Below are positions 16,552 to 24,282 of a DNA stretch of 35,525 nt, piece by piece. The stretch covers positions 6,158 through 41,682 of the forward strand of contig DBKQ01000034.1 of NCBI GenBank assembly GCA_002298545.1. Direction: 5' to 3'. The position numbers were made by a program, and so were the translations under genes. Below the pieces are notes generated by a model that ran no database searches, was not told the DNA's origin, and was given only the letters and a program-made list of their open reading frames with translations. The stretch comes from Prevotella sp. UBA746 (GTDB lineage Bacteria; Bacteroidota; Bacteroidia; Bacteroidales; Bacteroidaceae). The number at the start of each line of letters is the position of its first letter. Within the stretch, counting starts at the first letter, position 1.

Positions 16552-16607
16552 ATCTGCAAAAATACTAATTAATTGGATAGTTTGAAGTATAGTTTGAATA
16601 TTTTTAT

Positions 16608-16615
16608 TACTTTTG
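16608..16615 (+). promoter_or_regulatory. Probable -7 box of hpt
   Basis: TACTTTTG matches TAnnTTTG 22 nt before the hpt ATG. The nearest TTTG elements are at spacings of 11 and 23, so the upstream part is imperfect. Confidence 0.45.
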
Positions 16616-16637
16616 TGCGCAAAAATAACAAAAAGAT

Positions 16638-17174
16638 ATGGCTACAATTGATATTAAGGACAAAACCTTTGAAACTTTAATCCCGGAAGAGGAGATTCTT
16701 CGACGTGTGAAAACAGTTGCCGACAAGATGAACAACGACCTTAAAGGCAAGAATCCTCTTTTGCTCGGAGTGCTTAACGGATCGTTTATTTTTGCTGCCG
16801 ACTTGATGCGTATGCTTACTATTGACTGCGAAATTTCGTTTGTCAAGATGTCGTCATATAACGGAACGTCGTCTACGGGAAACGTGAAGAAACTCGTAGG
16901 ACTCAAGGAGAACATTGAAGGAAGAACTATTGTTATCGTTGAGGATATTGTGGATACAGGTCTCACTATGGAGCAGATGCTCAAGTATCTTGAGGAATTC
17001 AAACCGGCTGAAGTGCATATCTGCACTTTGCTCCTCAAACCGGAGAACTTGAAACGTGACCTCAATATCGAGTATGTGGCGATGGAGATTCCTAATGATT
17101 TCATCTTGGGCTATGGTCTCGACTATGACGGCTTGGGACGTAACCTTAGGGATATCTATGTAGTTAAGGAGTAA
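16638..17174 (+). CDS. hpt: Hypoxanthine phosphoribosyltransferase
   Basis: This purine-salvage enzyme joins hypoxanthine (and usually guanine) to PRPP to give IMP or GMP. The protein has 178 residues. The PRPP-binding loop is IVIVEDIVDTGLTM (about 98-111). The flexible loop region is SFVKMSSYNGTSSTGNVK, and the C-terminal purine-contact part is DFILGYGLDYDGLGRNL. adk follows 143 bp downstream on the same strand; the gap carries a 9-nt array. Both genes serve purine nucleotide balance. Confidence 0.93.
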   Translation: MATIDIKDKTFETLIPEEEILRRVKTVADKMNNDLKGKNPLLLGVLNGSFIFAADLMRMLTIDCEISFVKMSSYNGTSSTGNVKKLVGLKENIEGRTIVIVEDIVDTGLTMEQMLKYLEEFKPAEVHICTLLLKPENLKRDLNIEYVAMEIPNDFILGYGLDYDGLGRNLRDIYVVKE

Positions 17175-17183
17175 TACTTATTC

Positions 17184-17273
17184 AATAGCTTGGAGAACTT
17201 TGGTCGCTCTGGTAGTCCTGATGACTCCAATGAGTCAAATAACTTCGAGATTTCCGAGTCCTCCGAGATTTCC
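17184..17273 (+). repeat. 9-nt tandem array before adk
   Basis: Ten consecutive 9-mers without a gap: AATAGCTTG, GAGAACTTT, GGTCGCTCT, GGTAGTCCT, GATGACTCC, AATGAGTCA, AATAACTTC, GAGATTTCC, GAGTCCTCC, GAGATTTCC. The units are degenerate, but column 2 (A), column 7 (T) and columns 8-9 (C/T) are mostly kept. It begins 10 nt after the hpt stop and ends 44 nt before the adk ATG. Confidence 0.75.
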
Positions 17274-17317
17274 ATGTTAATAAAGAAAAACTAATCACTA
17301 AATAATTAAGTATAAAA

Positions 17318-17890
17318 ATGAAGAATATCGTTATTTTCGGTGCGCCTGGTTCAGGAAAAGGCACACAGAGCGATTTGATGATCAAGAAGTATGGTCTGGG
17401 ACATATCTCTACGGGGGATGTGCTTCGCAACGAGATTAAGAATGAAACAGAACTTGGTAAGACTGCTAAGGCTTATATCGACAAGGGACAGCTTATTCCT
17501 GATGATCTGATGGTTAATATCCTTGCCAGTGTTTACGATTCTTTCGGCAAAGAGCACAAAGGAGTTATCTTCGACGGATTCCCACGTACAATACCGCAGG
17601 CTGAGGCTCTGAAAAAGATGCTCTCGGAGCGCGGACACAAGATTGCTGCAATGATTGAACTTGATGTTCCGGAAGATGAATTGATGGTACGTCTTGTTAA
17701 GCGCGGCAAGGAGAGTGGCAGATCTGATGATAATGAGGAGACTATCAAGAAACGTCTTGATGTTTACCACAACCAGACAGCACCTCTTATCGACTGGTAC
17801 AAGAATGAGAATATCCATCACCATATTGATGGTCTTGGTGAACTCGACCGTATCTTCGGTGATATTTGCAGCGTTATCGACAATCTGTAA
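17318..17890 (+). CDS. adk: Adenylate kinase
   Basis: This enzyme interconverts ATP + AMP and 2 ADP. The protein has 190 residues, the short form. The P-loop is GAPGSGKGT (8-16), the AMP-binding part includes HISTGDVLRNEI, the DGFPRT motif is present, and arginines of the LID segment are in RLVKRGKESGRSDDNEETIKKRL. The LID is the short type without zinc cysteines. It ends at the terminator at 17961. Confidence 0.97.
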   Translation: MKNIVIFGAPGSGKGTQSDLMIKKYGLGHISTGDVLRNEIKNETELGKTAKAYIDKGQLIPDDLMVNILASVYDSFGKEHKGVIFDGFPRTIPQAEALKKMLSERGHKIAAMIELDVPEDELMVRLVKRGKESGRSDDNEETIKKRLDVYHNQTAPLIDWYKNENIHHHIDGLGELDRIFGDICSVIDNL

Positions 17891-17960
17891 TATCCCTTTA
17901 TGAGCTAATGCTTTTATGGCTGTTCCTAAGTATAAAGTATGCTGGAAATGCCGATAAAAT

Positions 17961-18006
17961 AATCACGCCCAGAAAGCAATTTTGCTTCCGGGACGTGATT
18001 TTTTTA
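17961..18006 (+). terminator. Terminator of adk
   Basis: AATCACG pairs with CGTGATT, with inner CCC/GGG and AAGCAA/TTGCTT pairing; a T-run follows from 17999 to 18005. Confidence 0.85.
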
Positions 18007-18020
18007 TTTATCGCTTATGT

Positions 18021-18057
18021 AAAAAACCGTGAACGCTGCATCACGCAGTGTTCACGG
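18021..18057 (-). terminator. Terminator of the acetylesterase gene
   Basis: On the minus strand CCGTGAAC/GTTCACGG with an inner CTGC/GCAG stem is followed by TTTTTT. It lies 40 bp after the esterase stop and converges with the adk terminator. Confidence 0.85.
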
Positions 18058-18097
18058 CAACCAACTAATTTTATATATAAATCTACTAACAACTAAA

Positions 18098-19990
18098 TTA
18101 TTTTACTGCTACTTTTTTTACGGCTTTGCCGTTCTCTACGATAATGTTCAGCCCTTTATGTAGACCGCTTTGGCGCATGCCATTTACATTATAGACTTTA
18201 GCAGCTTTTTGCTCAGTGCTGTCGGTGGTATTGATACCGCTTGTAGAATCAACGGCAACACCGGCAATCTTAACATCGCTAACGCAAATCGTCTTGCCCG
18301 TGGCAGCACCATTGTACCAAGGGTAGATGCGCACACGAAGAGTCTCGTTCTCATTCAGTTCCAATACAGGAGTGGCCTTCACCTCCATCATGTCGTTAGC
18401 CTTCATGGCTCCCGAGAAGTCGGCGATATTTACGGCATTGGCAAAATTATCCTCTTTAGAGTAGTAAATCTTGCAGCGCATACCGTTGCCGCCGCATCCG
18501 CATACATACATGCTTATCTCGTTTACGTTAAGCTTTGTTCCCTTTGCCGGCTTAGCAGCAAATTCGATGTATCGTGTAGAAACTTCGTCAATCTCGCCTG
18601 CAGGCCATGATTCGCCTTCGATGATATTGCGCTGTGTCTTGCGTGTTGCGTCGAAACCGGTTCCCTCTGGCCAGGTGGTGTTAGCATTAGGCGATGAGTA
18701 TTTCTGGAGTTTCATCTCGCTGTAAGTCTCGCCGAGAGAACTGACAGGACCTTCTGTGGCGCACTCGTCGTCTTTCTCCAAACGCCAGTAGGCTGATGTG
18801 GGAACACCGTCGGCGAGTTCGATGCATTTTCCTGTTACAGGGACTTCTACTGTCTTCTCGCCGCTTGTTACGGTTATAGTCTCGTTCACATCGCCGGCTG
18901 CAGCAAATTCATATTTTACCTTCACGCTTCCTATCAGATTTCCGCTCTTGTAGCTGAGAGTGGCAGTAGAGGCATAGTTTTCTCCGTTGGCAGAAAGGAG
19001 AAGTCCGTTGCTTGCCGTCACGCTTACTGTTCCTTCTTCCGGAGTGAGGTCGAAGCCGTTAATCTGCAAGTCTTTAGTCACGGTCTGTCCCTTGTAAGCC
19101 TGTCCGAAGTCGAGTGTTGACGGGTTAACGCTCAAGTCGCTTGTCAGATTGATGTTCTCTGTCAGTATTCCTGCCTTCTGCATGAGTTGGGCGGCGAGGC
19201 GTGCTATCAGGGTCGCTCCCATAGCAGATGTGTGTGTAGAGCCATTGCCGTCGAAGAGCAGTTCGTTAGCCTTGGCGTCGCCGTAGCTCTCGTAGAGTTC
19301 CTTCGTTGCCGTAGTAAGGTCGAGATATTGTACTCCCATCTCATCAGCCACCAGTTTCATCTGGTATGGATAGTCGTATGTATGGTCGTCTGCCGATACC
19401 TTGTTGCCGGTAGTCAGTTTGCCGTCTTTTATGAGGTCGAACTTGTCGCCAAGGTCATGGCGACCGTTTCTGCGGATAGTATTTCCGTCGAAATATTTAC
19501 GGCAGATGGCTCCCACCAATACTGGCGTTGCTCCAAGCGCGCGCGTTTCTTCTATATATTTGCGCAGGTATTCCTTATAAGTTCCGCTGGCTGTTGTTCC
19601 GCGGTAGTCTGTTGATGTAGCCTTTGCGTCATCACCGATGCTTTTGTAGTATGCCTTCAGCTCATCGCCGTCGCAACCGTTACTTTTTTCATCGTTGTGT
19701 GCAAACTGTATCAGTACGTAGTCTCCCGGTTCAATCTGTTTCTTTACCGATTGCCAATAAGGGCTTTCCTCGTAGAAACTTTTGCTGCTGGCACCGTTCT
19801 TGGCGCGGTTGTTTACGGTGATGTCGCCTTTGAAAAACTGTTGGAACATTTGTCCCCATCCGCGTGTTACGGTAGTGTTCTCGTCATAGGTTGCCATCGT
19901 TGAGTCTCCGATGGTGTGTACTTTTCGTGCCTCGGCATAGAGTGAGGCACATACAGCCAATGCGGCTGCTGCAATGAATTTTAGTTTCAT
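18098..19990 (-). CDS. Exported SGNH esterase, rhamnogalacturonan acetylesterase-like (CE12)
   Basis: The protein has 630 residues, with a signal peptide ending near YAEA (residue 21). The SGNH hydrolase domain is about 22-275: GDSTMA (nucleophile Ser30), NRAKNGASS, FAHND (His98-Asn99-Asp100) and the C-terminal catalytic His253 in STHTSAMGA. This pattern fits CE12 esterases that remove acetyl groups from rhamnogalacturonan in pectin; the usual QFGHND reads QFAHND. A beta-sandwich middle (about 285-390) and a second beta-rich part (about 395-590) follow. The last 30 residues (YNVNGMRQSG, then KGLNII, then VKK) are a Prevotella-type tail. It stands alone, without SusC/D genes nearby. The acceptor glycan is inferred. 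Confidence 0.85.
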   Translation of the reverse strand: MKLKFIAAAALAVCASLYAEARKVHTIGDSTMATYDENTTVTRGWGQMFQQFFKGDITVNNRAKNGASSKSFYEESPYWQSVKKQIEPGDYVLIQFAHNDEKSNGCDGDELKAYYKSIGDDAKATSTDYRGTTASGTYKEYLRKYIEETRALGATPVLVGAICRKYFDGNTIRRNGRHDLGDKFDLIKDGKLTTGNKVSADDHTYDYPYQMKLVADEMGVQYLDLTTATKELYESYGDAKANELLFDGNGSTHTSAMGATLIARLAAQLMQKAGILTENINLTSDLSVNPSTLDFGQAYKGQTVTKDLQINGFDLTPEEGTVSVTASNGLLLSANGENYASTATLSYKSGNLIGSVKVKYEFAAAGDVNETITVTSGEKTVEVPVTGKCIELADGVPTSAYWRLEKDDECATEGPVSSLGETYSEMKLQKYSSPNANTTWPEGTGFDATRKTQRNIIEGESWPAGEIDEVSTRYIEFAAKPAKGTKLNVNEISMYVCGCGGNGMRCKIYYSKEDNFANAVNIADFSGAMKANDMMEVKATPVLELNENETLRVRIYPWYNGAATGKTICVSDVKIAGVAVDSTSGINTTDSTEQKAAKVYNVNGMRQSGLHKGLNIIVENGKAVKKVAVK

Positions 19991-19998
19991 TTTTTTGT

Positions 19999-20048
19999 AG
20001 TTATTTTTTAATGTTATTATGCGAGTTATTTTTTTATGTTATTATGCA
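19999..20048. repeat. 25-bp tandem duplication in the esterase leader
   Basis: 19999-20023 and 20024-20048 are two adjacent 25-bp copies differing at two positions (AGTTATTTTTTAATG... and AGTTATTTTTTTATG...). They lie between the esterase -7 box and its start codon. Confidence 0.85.
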
Positions 20049-20066
20049 GTTAGTATTTTCTGGGTG

Positions 20067-20074
20067 CAAAATTA
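20067..20074 (-). promoter_or_regulatory. Probable -7 box of the esterase gene
   Basis: On the minus strand TAATTTTG matches TAnnTTTG, 77 nt before the start codon. No clear TTTG lies upstream at the usual distance. Confidence 0.45.
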
Positions 20075-20270
20075 CGAAGTTTATTCGTTAGGTATGGGTT
20101 AATTTTAGGTCATAAAGGTGGAAAATCTCATGAATTCTGTAGTTTAAGTCGGCTGAGGACGATAAGGAGAAGAAAAAAGGTTCAACAGACAGTGGACAGC
20201 AAGTATCGCATTTGGGACTTGTGACGATAATGATTAGGAAAAAAGCATAACAGACAAATGTTATATGAGG

Positions 20271-20311
20271 ATAAAACAAAAACGGATTAAGACAATTGTC
20301 TTAATCCGTTT
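20271..20311 (-). terminator. Terminator of tRNA-Pro: perfect 32-bp palindrome
   Basis: 20280-20311 is a perfect 32-bp palindrome centred on GACAATTGTC. On the minus strand TTTGTTTTAT follows, 12 nt after the tRNA 3' end. Confidence 0.85.
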
Positions 20312-20322
20312 CTTGAAAGCTG

Positions 20323-20395
20323 TCGGGATTACTGGACTCGAACCAGCGACCCCGTCGTCCCGAACGACGTGCGCTACCAACTGCGCTAAATCCCG
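20323..20395 (-). tRNA. tRNA-Pro (anticodon CGG)
   Basis: This is a 73-nt cloverleaf. The acceptor stem is CGGGATT/AATCCCG with discriminator A and the D arm is GCGC/GCGC. The anticodon stem CGTCG/CGACG encloses the loop TTCGGGA (anticodon CGG, codon CCG). The T arm CTGG/CCAG carries TTCGAGT. The C1-G72 pair is the usual proline identity feature. CCA is not encoded. Confidence 0.95.
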
Positions 20396-20438
20396 ATTGC
20401 TTATTCTGCAATTATTGGTTATTGCTCAAAAGCGAGTG

Positions 20439-20446
20439 CAAAGGTA
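20439..20446 (-). promoter_or_regulatory. Probable -7 box of tRNA-Pro
   Basis: On the minus strand TACCTTTG lies 43 nt before the tRNA 5' end. A TTTG is present at spacing 16 (20463-20466), closer than usual. Confidence 0.5.
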
Positions 20447-20486
20447 CGGCAAATTTTTAAAACAAAGAAATTTTTTCACTGAAAAA

Positions 20487-20518
20487 TTTGTGAAATCAAA
20501 AAAATAATGATACCTTTG
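20487..20518 (+). promoter_or_regulatory. Promoter of tRNA-Phe
   Basis: TTTG (20487-20490), 20 nt, then TACCTTTG (20511-20518) matches the consensus. The 5' leader before the tRNA is about 30 nt. Confidence 0.7.
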
Positions 20519-20554
20519 CACCCGCAATAGAGAAATCTACTTGTTTTTAATGAT

Positions 20555-20627
20555 GGTGCCATAGCTCAGTTGGTAGAGCAAAGGACTGAAAATCCTTGTG
20601 TCCCCGGTTCGATTCCTGGTGGTACCA
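20555..20627 (+). tRNA. tRNA-Phe (anticodon GAA)
   Basis: This is a 73-nt cloverleaf. The acceptor stem is GGTGCCA/TGGTACC with discriminator A and the D arm is GCTC/GAGC. The anticodon stem AAGGA/TCCTT encloses the loop CTGAAAA (anticodon GAA). The T arm CCGG/CTGG (one G-T pair) carries TTCGATT. It is divergent from tRNA-Pro, and the two share a 160-bp promoter region. Confidence 0.95.
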
Positions 20628-20631
20628 CTCC

Positions 20632-20676
20632 AAAGAGAGAATTGCTTCGGTAGTTCTCTCTTTTGTTTTTTCCGTC
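20632..20676 (+). terminator. Terminator of tRNA-Phe
   Basis: AAAGAGAGAA (20632-20641) pairs with TTCTCTCTTT (20654-20663), followed by a T-rich run. Confidence 0.85.
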
Positions 20677-20804
20677 TCCTTATTCCTTTTTCCCGTATAT
20701 AGCATTGCCGTCCGGATTTACGGGATGACACACGAAATAATAGTCTCGTGATTTCAAATCCTTTAAGAACTGCATTCGAAAGTGTTGCAGAGACATTGAA
20801 TTTC

Positions 20805-20888
20805 TTTATTTCAAACTTGGAAATGTTTATTTCAAACTTAGAAATGTTTATTTCAAACTTGGAAATGTTTATTTCAAACTTAGAAATA
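20805..20888. repeat. Four 21-bp tandem repeats with alternating variants
   Basis: The units are 20805-20825, 20826-20846, 20847-20867 and 20868-20888. They share TTTATTTCAAACTT, then GGAAATG or AGAAATG/A. Units 1 and 3 have GG and units 2 and 4 have AG, so a 42-bp dimer was duplicated. Each unit holds ATTTC/GAAAT as a short inverted repeat. There are no spacers, so it is not a CRISPR. Confidence 0.9.
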
Positions 20889-21061
20889 AAGAATTTAATG
20901 CTTTCTCTAATTCTATTTTTATGCATTATTAATCAGTCTTATATCATTCTGTGAGTTATACAACTCGGACATTTGATATGCGATATTAAAATTGTGTGTG
21001 AATAATCCTTAAAATCAAGGAATTTTAGTCGGAATAGTACTATACATATTTATATTTTGTC

Positions 21062-21069
21062 TAACTTTG
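21062..21069 (+). promoter_or_regulatory. Probable -7 box of the 937-residue exported protein gene
   Basis: TAACTTTG matches TAnnTTTG. The upstream element is not clear. The predicted leader is about 150 nt, the longest in this window. Confidence 0.5.
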
Positions 21070-21227
21070 TGGTCAAGAAACCATCTGGCACTTGAAATCT
21101 AATAACTCTCTGAATGCTGGACTTAAAAACATGGCTCAGCCTTTTCCCTACCTTATTATATATAGGTGTGGTTATGGCATGAGCTAAAGAAAGAACAATT
21201 TATAACATAATCAAATAACTAACATCT

Positions 21228-24041
21228 ATGAACAAAAAACTTTTACTTATTTGGACGTTCCTGTTATGCTTCGTGATGGGAATGTCGGCGGACAAGGTGA
21301 TTACCTTTAAGGAAAACACTGCGGACAAAGACCTTAGTGTTAAATTAACGACTATGAATGACATCGTTGCATCAGGCTCTGAATATCTGTCTGGCGTGTC
21401 AAATTGTTCCAATGTGTATCTTGGAAGAGCTGGACGTGGTATTAAACTTGGTGCAAGTAGTAAACCTGGTTCTATGACTCTTGATTTCGCATCAGAAATA
21501 AAACCTACACAAATAAAGTTTACTGCCAGAAAATACAATGATACTGAAGTAGCATTGACTGTTGCCGGTAATGACTTTACCCTTGAGGGAAATGATGTTG
21601 CAGAGTATTCCATAACGTTAGATGGAACGGCAATGAGTTCTGTAACAATATCAACTCCTGCAAAGCGAGCATACATAACAAGCATAACAATTGTTGAAGG
21701 CACAGCTCCGACAGTTGCCACTCCAACCATCGCAGGCACGACCCCATTCTTCGGTTCAACAACCGTAACACTTGGTTGCACCACAGAGGGAGCAAAGATT
21801 TACTATACTCTCGACGGCAACGACCCTACAAACGCAAATGCTTTGTATGCTGAGCCGTTTACCCTCGACAAAACCACTACTGTTAAGGCAATTGCATATA
21901 ATGGCGAGACTCCAAGCTCTGTTGCTACAAAGGAATTCGTGGCTGCTCCTACAGTTACTACCGTTGCCGAGCTGACTGCTCTGACACAGGGCACAGTGTT
22001 CCAGTTCTCTGGCGAACTTACAGTTATTGCCGCTCCTTCGGCAAAACACCTGTATGTTAAAGACGCTGCCGGAAACACTACTCTTTTGTTTGACGCTGCT
22101 GGTGGATTCGCATTCGAAGTTGGTCAGCACATCGCTGCCGGATGGCAGGGTAAGGTTGACGTGTACAAGAGTCTCTTCGAGGTTGTTCCTACTACAACTC
22201 TCACAGCCGTTCCTGACGTGAAAGACGAAATTACATACGACACTAAGACTGCTGCCGACGTAACGGTTGAGAATGCAAATTCCGTAGCTTGGCTGAAGGG
22301 CGTTACTTATACCGCTCCTGCAGATGGCAAAAAGGACTTTGAAATTAAGGAAGGTGAAACTACTGTTGCCGGATACAACCAGTTCGGTATCGTAATTGAC
22401 GCTCCGGCAGAGGGTAGAACATACGACATCCTCGGCGTTATCAGCCGCTACAACGATAATGCTCAGTTCCAGCCTATCTATATCGACAGAGTTCCAGTTA
22501 CTGCAAATATCGAGGTAAATGCAGAAACTGGTAAAGACCTGTCTGTACTTATTGCAGATAAGGCAGACGGCGACAAAGTAGGCAATTTGGCTATCACCCT
22601 TGCTAAGGGTGGCGAATACACATTGTCAACTCCTATAATTGTAGCCGGAACTCTTTCTATAACAGGTGATGCTGAGGAACCAGCTACAATCGATGCTTCT
22701 GGAAACGGTGGCGCATTTATCCTCTTGAATGCAGCTCCGGAGGAGAGCTTGAAGGGTACAGGCGACTACTATATCCTTAAGGGCGAGAATGCTATCTCTA
22801 TAAGCAATGTAAATATCAAGGGCGTAAAGAACCAGTTTATTTATGACAATAATGTGCCGTACTGTGTAGAAAATATGAAGGTAAGCAACTGTACTGTTAC
22901 TCTCTCAAGCGATGAGACTGCTACAGGAAACGGTGGTGGCGCATTCTCTTTCAAGAAAGGATTTATCAATACTCTTGATATCGAGAACTCTACATTCTGG
23001 AATAACGGAACTGGTGATGTTAAGTACTTCATATCATACAACAACAATGGTCGTTGCTCACGCGCCGGATTTGAGAAGAATGAGGTGATATTGAAGAACA
23101 ATACTTTCTATAATTTAGCAAAGACTGGTTCTTTCGCTAACTACTCAGGCTTTAATGGACAAAAAACTTCTGCTTTCATAGTTACAGACAATATTTTTGT
23201 AGACTGTGGTAGCGGTCAGGTTGCCCGCCGTATTTTGGGTAGCCGTACAGCTTCTACTTATACAGAGGTTACATTTGCTAACAATACTTATATGACAAAC
23301 GTTGCTGCAACAGAGGATGCTGAGGCAACAGTTGCATTCGATGACTTGGGTGGCTATGATGTAAGCGGTACTGCAATCGAGGAAGACCCTATGTTCAAAG
23401 ATGCAGCCAACGGCGACTTCACTATCGGTGCAAGCACTCGTCAGGCTTACTTGAAGACAGGTGCTCCACGTTGGCTCGTAGAGTTCGTTGGTGAGGATAT
23501 TACTGCAGAGAAAGCTCAGTTGCAAGCTGAGATTCAGAAGGCAATGGATCTGATTACAGGTAAGGATGCCGAGACTGACGAAAACGTTAAGGCTCTCTCT
23601 GAGGCTATCAATAAGGCTAAGGAAGTTTACAACACTGCTGTATTCAAGAATGAGGTCGTTAAGGCTATCGAGGATCTTCAGGCTGCAGAAGAGGTTTATC
23701 AGATTGCTGTAGCTAAGAAGGACCTGAATGCTTTGATCGAAACAGCAAATGCTCTGATTGAGGGTAAGGATGCTACCGATGCTAATGTCGTAGCTTTGAA
23801 GACGGTTATCGAACAGGTTACTGAAGTAGCTGGTAAGGCAGACGTAACTTTGCAGGAACTGAAAGATGCTTTGGCTGCATTGCAGGCTGCAATCGACACT
23901 TACAAGCAAACAACCGGTATCAGTGGTGTTGATGCAGAAAATGCCGATAACGGTGCTTGGTACACTCTCCAGGGTGTAAAGGTAAACAAGGCTCAGAAGG
24001 GAATCTTTATCCACAACGGAAAGAAAGTTGTTTTGAAGTAA
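21228..24041 (+). CDS. Large exported beta-helix protein with helical repeats and Prevotella-type tail
   Basis: The protein has 937 residues. The signal peptide ends near GMSA (residue 21). Residues 22-158 are beta-rich. Residues 163-238 match a chitobiase C-terminal-like Ig module (IYYTLDGNDPT, TTTVKAIAYN). About 240-430 looks like an OB-type DUF5689-like part. About 435-750 reads as a right-handed beta-helix (ISNVNIKG, LDIENSTFWNN, VILKNNTFYNL), similar to DUF4957 or pectate-lyase-like folds; no catalytic residues can be assigned. Residues 757-892 contain two helical repeats sharing GKDA and NV-x-AL. The last 27 residues (YTLQGVKVNKAQKGIFIHNG, then KK) are the same tail type as in two other exported proteins here. 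A role in glycan binding or cleavage at the surface is inferred. Confidence 0.85.
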   Translation: MNKKLLLIWTFLLCFVMGMSADKVITFKENTADKDLSVKLTTMNDIVASGSEYLSGVSNCSNVYLGRAGRGIKLGASSKPGSMTLDFASEIKPTQIKFTARKYNDTEVALTVAGNDFTLEGNDVAEYSITLDGTAMSSVTISTPAKRAYITSITIVEGTAPTVATPTIAGTTPFFGSTTVTLGCTTEGAKIYYTLDGNDPTNANALYAEPFTLDKTTTVKAIAYNGETPSSVATKEFVAAPTVTTVAELTALTQGTVFQFSGELTVIAAPSAKHLYVKDAAGNTTLLFDAAGGFAFEVGQHIAAGWQGKVDVYKSLFEVVPTTTLTAVPDVKDEITYDTKTAADVTVENANSVAWLKGVTYTAPADGKKDFEIKEGETTVAGYNQFGIVIDAPAEGRTYDILGVISRYNDNAQFQPIYIDRVPVTANIEVNAETGKDLSVLIADKADGDKVGNLAITLAKGGEYTLSTPIIVAGTLSITGDAEEPATIDASGNGGAFILLNAAPEESLKGTGDYYILKGENAISISNVNIKGVKNQFIYDNNVPYCVENMKVSNCTVTLSSDETATGNGGGAFSFKKGFINTLDIENSTFWNNGTGDVKYFISYNNNGRCSRAGFEKNEVILKNNTFYNLAKTGSFANYSGFNGQKTSAFIVTDNIFVDCGSGQVARRILGSRTASTYTEVTFANNTYMTNVAATEDAEATVAFDDLGGYDVSGTAIEEDPMFKDAANGDFTIGASTRQAYLKTGAPRWLVEFVGEDITAEKAQLQAEIQKAMDLITGKDAETDENVKALSEAINKAKEVYNTAVFKNEVVKAIEDLQAAEEVYQIAVAKKDLNALIETANALIEGKDATDANVVALKTVIEQVTEVAGKADVTLQELKDALAALQAAIDTYKQTTGISGVDAENADNGAWYTLQGVKVNKAQKGIFIHNGKKVVLK

Positions 24042-24083
24042 TATATTCTTATACTAAGAAATAATATATTATAATTATATGTT

Positions 24084-24116
24084 AAGCTGCCGGACCCATA
24101 GTTCGGCAGCTTTTTT
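24084..24116 (+). terminator. Terminator of the beta-helix protein gene
   Basis: AAGCTGCCG (24084-24092) pairs with CGGCAGCTT (24104-24112), followed by T. Confidence 0.85.
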
Positions 24117-24238
24117 ATCTGACAGGAACAGCAATTCTCTTATTCTCAATTATAGCACAGTTCTTGTTTTATATAGTTCCATCGTATACGAAAATAAAAA
24201 TAAACATTCATTTTTCTCGCTTATTCAGATTTTTGCAT

Positions 24239-24246
24239 TATCTTTG
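24239..24246 (+). promoter_or_regulatory. Probable -7 box for the PASTA-rluD-ddl run
   Basis: TATCTTTG matches TAnnTTTG 36 nt before the PASTA gene ATG. No clear TTTG lies 19-20 nt upstream. Confidence 0.5.
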
Positions 24247-24282
24247 CCTATTATTAAACAGATAAAAGGCAAACAATACCTA

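Larger units (their letters stand above)
19991..20322. other. Intergenic region between the esterase gene and tRNA-Pro
   Basis: It holds the esterase leader with its 25-bp duplication, the -7 box (20067-20074) and the tRNA-Pro terminator (20271-20311). I see no feature in 20090-20265. Confidence 0.6.
20677..21227. other. 550-bp intergenic region after tRNA-Phe
   Basis: It holds the 21-bp repeats and, at 21062, the -7 box of the next gene, giving that gene a leader of about 150 nt. A 68-codon frame over the repeats starts with GTG and encodes only a heptapeptide repeat; I do not call it. Nothing else is recognised. Confidence 0.6.

Noticed and set aside
16557..16564. Minus-strand TATTTTTG as the nnr promoter
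   Set aside because: Transcription would start on or after the start codon, and no upstream element is present.
20265..20507. 80-codon plus-strand ORF containing GITGLEPATPSSRT
   Set aside because: It is the antisense reading of tRNA-Pro, a well-known source of false protein calls.
20805..20888. Possible CRISPR array
   Set aside because: The repeats are contiguous without spacers and there are no cas genes in the window. The same holds for the arrays at 27318 and 35456.
20537..20926. 129-codon minus-strand ORF with SKFEIN repeats
   Set aside because: It reads across the 21-bp tandem repeats and the antisense of tRNA-Phe; there is no independent coding evidence.
20748..20954. 68-codon ORF encoding a MFISNLE heptad repeat
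   Set aside because: It starts with GTG, its content comes from the DNA repeat, and the opposite strand is open as well.
23145..24014. 289-codon minus-strand ORF opposite the beta-helix protein
   Set aside because: The serine/leucine-rich shadow results from the repetitive codons of the plus-strand gene.
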